Origin: CALMEH01 sp964548225
GTDB lineage: Bacteria; Acidobacteriota; Blastocatellia; Pyrinomonadales; Pyrinomonadaceae
Assembly: GCA_964548225.1 (NCBI GenBank)
Contig: CAZJQP010000001.1
Span: 1 to 64,000 of the forward strand
Reading direction: 5' to 3'
DNA length: 64,000 nucleotides
This document shows positions 60,825-64,000 of the stretch, in pieces; the stretch's first letter is position 1; every line of letters starts with the position of its first letter. The translations under genes were made by a program, and so were the position numbers. The notes under the pieces are model-generated. The model saw only the letters and a list, made by a program, of their open reading frames with translations, searched no databases and was not told the origin of the DNA.

Positions 60825-63800
60825 TTATGGTATGAAGACACTCGGAACAGGCTTATCGCTTGAAAGTCCGAATTGCTGAATCAATGTTGTGCCGCTCGTT
60901 CTCTGCGAATACCACGTTGCGCTTGACGGTCGGAAAATGCTCGTGTCGAATCTGCCGTCGCCGTCGTAATCGCCCGGAACGGGAATGTCGGTTGAAATTC
61001 CGAACGGCACGGCGTAGAAACTCACCGGATTTTCACTTCTGACGACAAACCATTCGCCTGTTGAAGGTCGCCATAATGCCAAATCCGCACTGCCGTCGCC
61101 CGTATAATCGCCCGCCACGGGTTTATCCGTTCCGACTCCGAAATTGCGCCCGACGGTGATTTGGTCGGAACTTCTTTTTAACCACCAATCTGCCGATGTT
61201 GTCGGACGGAAAACCGAAAGATCGGCTTTGCCGTCGCCGTCGTAATCCGCCGGTGTCGGAACATCAAGGCTTACGCCGAATTGCTCGATGCGGATGCCGC
61301 CGGAAGACAAATTGATATACCAAGTCGCATTTGACGGACGGAAAATCGCAATATCGGTTTTAAGGTCGCCGTCGTAATCGGCAGGCGCGGGAACATCGCC
61401 CGACGCGCCGAAAGGAGCTTCGTAATAGCTGAAATCTTCCGAGCGCAAAACATACCAGCTTCCCGTTGAGGGTCGCCAAAAAGCAATGTCGGTCTTGCCG
61501 TCGCCCGTAAAATCGGCAGGTGTGAGTCTGTCGGTTGAAACGCCGAACTGAAAAGCGCGGTTTTGCCCGTCAAAACTGCGGTAATACCACCATTCGCCGC
61601 CGGCGGGACGAAAGATTGAAAGATCGGTCTTGCCGTCGCCGTCGAAATCAAACGGCGCGGCGGTTTTTCGCGCCAGATAGATAACCGATTCATAAAACGA
61701 TTCGTAACTCGAATGGTCGGGATAGAAACCTCTGAGCCGGATAAAATTGCCTGCCAAATCAAGCCCGTTGAAATACCAAGAATTGGTGCGCGTAGCATTG
61801 GCGACGAAGGTGTAATTTACGCCGTCGGATGATTTTTCAATCGTTACGCGCTGAATTTCGGGCGCAGTTCCGCCGGTTTCCCATAAAAATTGATGCGCCG
61901 TAAGTCTTGTAAATGTTTCGGTGGCGAAGAATTGATTGGCGATTCGCGCAAATTTCGAGCGCGTCTGTCCGCCGATGGTCGTGAAATTTCCGCCGACGAG
62001 AATTTTGCCGTCCGTTTGGAGCGAAACAGCGGTTATCGTGTCGTTGGCGTTCATCGTAAAATCTGCGTTGACCGCGCCGTTTTCGTAAAATTGTCCGAGA
62101 TATGATTTTGCCGTCGTGTTCAAGTTCAGAAAACGTCCGCCGACGATAATCGAGCCGCTCGCTTGGACGGCAATCGCATTAACCGTGCTGTCGGCGCGTC
62201 CGCCGAAACTCGTATCGGTTGCGCCGTTTGACCAGATTCGGGCGATGTGCGTGTTGGTCGTCGAACCGTTGACGCTCGAAAAAGAACCGCCGATGTAGAT
62301 TTTATCATCGCGCCGCAAAACGATTTCCTGAACTTCCGCCAAACCGCCGAGCGTTACGTTAAAAGATGTGTCGAGCGAACCGTCCGTATTGAGCCGCGCA
62401 ATTCCGGTGCGCGTCTGTCCGCCGACATTGCCAAAAAATCCGCCGATAAGAATTTTTCCGTCCGCTTGAATGCGAATTTTATACACGCCTTGATTGACGC
62501 TCGGTGCGAAACTCGTGTCGAGCGTTCCGTCGGCATTGAGCCGCGCCAAAAATGAACGCGCCGTGCCGTTGACGGTCGTAAAAAGTCCGCCGATGAGAAT
62601 TTTTCCGTCTGTTTGCACGGCGGTTGAAAAAATCGTGTTATTGACGTTCGGCGCAAAACCGAAATCGAGCGTTACGTTCGGATTTTGATTAAACCGCGCA
62701 ATGCGGTTGCGGGTAAAACCGCCCGCCACATCAAAACTGCCGACAACGATAAAACTTCCGTTGTTTTGCATCGCAATATCGCTAACTTCGCCGTTGGTCA
62801 TAAATTGCGGAAAAGTCGTGTCAACCGAGCCGTTTGCGTTGAGCCGCCCGACTCGTGAAGCACTCTGACCGCCAAGAGTTGTAAAATTGCCGCCAATCAA
62901 AGTTTTGCCGTCGGCTTGCGGCAAAAATGTCAGTGCAATTCCGCCGCTCAAATCGGCGGTTGTCGCCGCATCGAGCGAACCGTCTGCATAAATCCGCGCA
63001 ATGCCGTTTCGCGTAACGCCGCCGACCATTTCAAATCTGCCGCCGACAATTATTTTTTTATCGCTCTGCACGAAAATATCGTTCATAATGCCCGTTGCGG
63101 AAGTAACATTCGGATTAAAAGTCGTGTCCAATGTGCCGTTGCGATTCAAACGTGCAAGTCGGTTGCGCGGCGTGCCGTTGATATTTGTAAAAAAGCCGCC
63201 CATCAGAATTTTTCCGTCCGTCTGCACGGCGAGAATATTTACCCAAGAACCCGTGCCGAAATTTAATGTCGGGTCAACCGTGCCGCCCGCGCTGATGCGG
63301 GCGATGCCGGTTGAATGACCGACGACAATCTTGCCGTCCGTCTGAAACGCAAACGCGCCCACGCCCGGAAAGGAAACCGAAAACGTCGGGTCAACCGATT
63401 TGCCGTCCGCATTGAGCCGCGCCGCATTGTTCATCGCCAAACCGCCGAACTGCGAAGCAATCCCGCCGACATAAATTTTTCCCGACACCGGCTCGCGTTC
63501 AAGAGCGTAAATTACCGTGCCGTTTGCACTAATGTTCGCGGTCGTGTCCAAAACACCGTTTGCGCTGATTTTTGCTAAAAGATTGCGGCTGACTCCGTTC
63601 ACGGTTGTAAAATTGCCGCCGATAATTATCGAACCGTCGGGCAATTTCAGCATCTTTGTAATTCCGCCGCCGCCGATGTCCGCCGTAAAACTCGTGTCGA
63701 GATTTCCCGCCGAATCGAGCCGTGCGATATTGTTTCGCGCCGTGCCGTTGACTTCCGTAAAATCGCCGCCGATGATGATTTTTCCGTCATCTTGAACGAC

Positions 63801-64000
63801 CACCGCTCTTACCGTTCCGGCAAAGAAATTGCCGTTAAAAAGTTTTCTGACACCGGCATTAAAAGATGCGATGCCCGTGCCGTCCGGTCTCAGCAGAGCA
63901 ATGCTGTTTCGCGTCAGCCCGCCGATTTGCAAATAATTTCCGCCGACAATCAACGAATTGCCCATATACGGCTCAACCACGGAAATATCACCGACCGGCG
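60825..64000 (-). CDS. Delta-60/VCBS repeat protein, 5' part beyond window
   Basis: At least 1058 codons are open from the window edge to the stop. The N-terminal part is a series of repeats of about 40 residues such as GGNFTTVNGTARSFLARLNA and DGTLDTSF, the delta-60 repeat known from large secreted bacterial proteins. The last 330 residues carry six FG-GAP/VCBS-type repeats with calcium-binding-like DxDGDGKTD (DFDGDGKTDLSIFRPAGGEW and similar). A GTG at 63980 could be taken as a start, but the frame continues without a stop to 64000, so the gene is incomplete here. It would be exported or surface bound. The stop lies next to array 3. Confidence 0.85.
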   Translation of the reverse strand, partial: PVGDISVVEPYMGNSLIVGGNYLQIGGLTRNSIALLRPDGTGIASFNAGVRKLFNGNFFAGTVRAVVVQDDGKIIIGGDFTEVNGTARNNIARLDSAGNLDTSFTADIGGGGITKMLKLPDGSIIIGGNFTTVNGVSRNLLAKISANGVLDTTANISANGTVIYALEREPVSGKIYVGGIASQFGGLAMNNAARLNADGKSVDPTFSVSFPGVGAFAFQTDGKIVVGHSTGIARISAGGTVDPTLNFGTGSWVNILAVQTDGKILMGGFFTNINGTPRNRLARLNRNGTLDTTFNPNVTSATGIMNDIFVQSDKKIIVGGRFEMVGGVTRNGIARIYADGSLDAATTADLSGGIALTFLPQADGKTLIGGNFTTLGGQSASRVGRLNANGSVDTTFPQFMTNGEVSDIAMQNNGSFIVVGSFDVAGGFTRNRIARFNQNPNVTLDFGFAPNVNNTIFSTAVQTDGKILIGGLFTTVNGTARSFLARLNADGTLDTSFAPSVNQGVYKIRIQADGKILIGGFFGNVGGQTRTGIARLNTDGSLDTSFNVTLGGLAEVQEIVLRRDDKIYIGGSFSSVNGSTTNTHIARIWSNGATDTSFGGRADSTVNAIAVQASGSIIVGGRFLNLNTTAKSYLGQFYENGAVNADFTMNANDTITAVSLQTDGKILVGGNFTTIGGQTRSKFARIANQFFATETFTRLTAHQFLWETGGTAPEIQRVTIEKSSDGVNYTFVANATRTNSWYFNGLDLAGNFIRLRGFYPDHSSYESFYESVIYLARKTAAPFDFDGDGKTDLSIFRPAGGEWWYYRSFDGQNRAFQFGVSTDRLTPADFTGDGKTDIAFWRPSTGSWYVLRSEDFSYYEAPFGASGDVPAPADYDGDLKTDIAIFRPSNATWYINLSSGGIRIEQFGVSLDVPTPADYDGDGKADLSVFRPTTSADWWLKRSSDQITVGRNFGVGTDKPVAGDYTGDGSADLALWRPSTGEWFVVRSENPVSFYAVPFGISTDIPVPGDYDGDGRFDTSIFRPSSATWYSQRTSGTTLIQQFGLSSDKPVPSVFIP

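Noticed and set aside
60587..60841. Minus-strand 84-codon frame through array 3 giving 7-residue repeats (SNIFSDC, SKNFLEY type)
   Set aside because: A 21-bp period gives 7-residue repeats in any open frame. It overlaps the end of the large gene, starts with GTG inside it and has no ribosome-binding site.

Overview
The window reads as a chromosomal segment of an Acidobacteriota bacterium, most likely from the Blastocatellia/Pyrinomonadales side. This is an inference from gene content: two divergent Oar-like TonB-dependent receptors of about 1060 residues with N-terminal carboxypeptidase-regulatory-like domains, a secreted protein with the Acidobacteria-type VWFA-related domain, several sigma-54 activators, and A+T-leaning DNA with weak Shine-Dalgarno sites. 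I see no transposase, prophage, CRISPR array, rRNA gene or plasmid gene.

Layout. 1-5.7 kb: a 21-bp repeat array, a SpoIIM-like membrane protein, an ABC exporter half, a sigma factor with a zinc-type anti-sigma, and ribA. 5.7-15 kb: a TPR lipid/envelope-type protein, the divergent receptor pair and a SurA-like periplasmic protein. 15-31 kb: an NtrB/NtrC-like two-component pair, an SNase-fold protein, the VWFA-domain protein, a lytic transglycosylase, an orphan Wzm-type permease, an MGH1/GH63-like glycosidase and a 1021-residue-plus TPR/sigma-54 activator. 31-43.5 kb: an O-antigen-ligase-like protein, tRNA-Met, an M14 carboxypeptidase, an ABC exporter operon, a one-haem cytochrome/DoxX-like/DUF2490 cluster, a thioesterase, a lipoprotein and a Wza-like export protein. 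43.5-51.8 kb: a fadR-acyl-CoA ligase operon with a recognisable FadR palindrome, tRNA-Ser, a TlpA-like thioredoxin, recF, a ZnuD-like receptor and nadK. 51.8-60 kb: a second 21-bp array, a TerY-P triad (vWA protein, PP2C phosphatase, kinase-TPR), an APC permease and a hypothetical. 60-64 kb: a GDT1-family protein, a third 21-bp array and a large delta-60/VCBS repeat protein that runs off the window.

The most unusual content is not protein coding. Three separate non-coding loci (54-305, 51845-52054, 60500-60814) each carry a degenerate tandem array with a period of exactly 21 bp. Their consensus sequences are unrelated, but their internal plan is the same: an inverted pair of short half-sites with variable inner bases, followed by a second dyad whose centre lies 10.5 bp away. 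Twenty-one bp is two turns of B-DNA, so all dyads would face the same side of the helix. I know of no named element class with this description.

A second layer consists of 'word-repeat' elements: hairpins or direct repeats built from short phrases. They sit between genes, often touch the start codon of the next gene, and in at least four proteins are inserted in frame.
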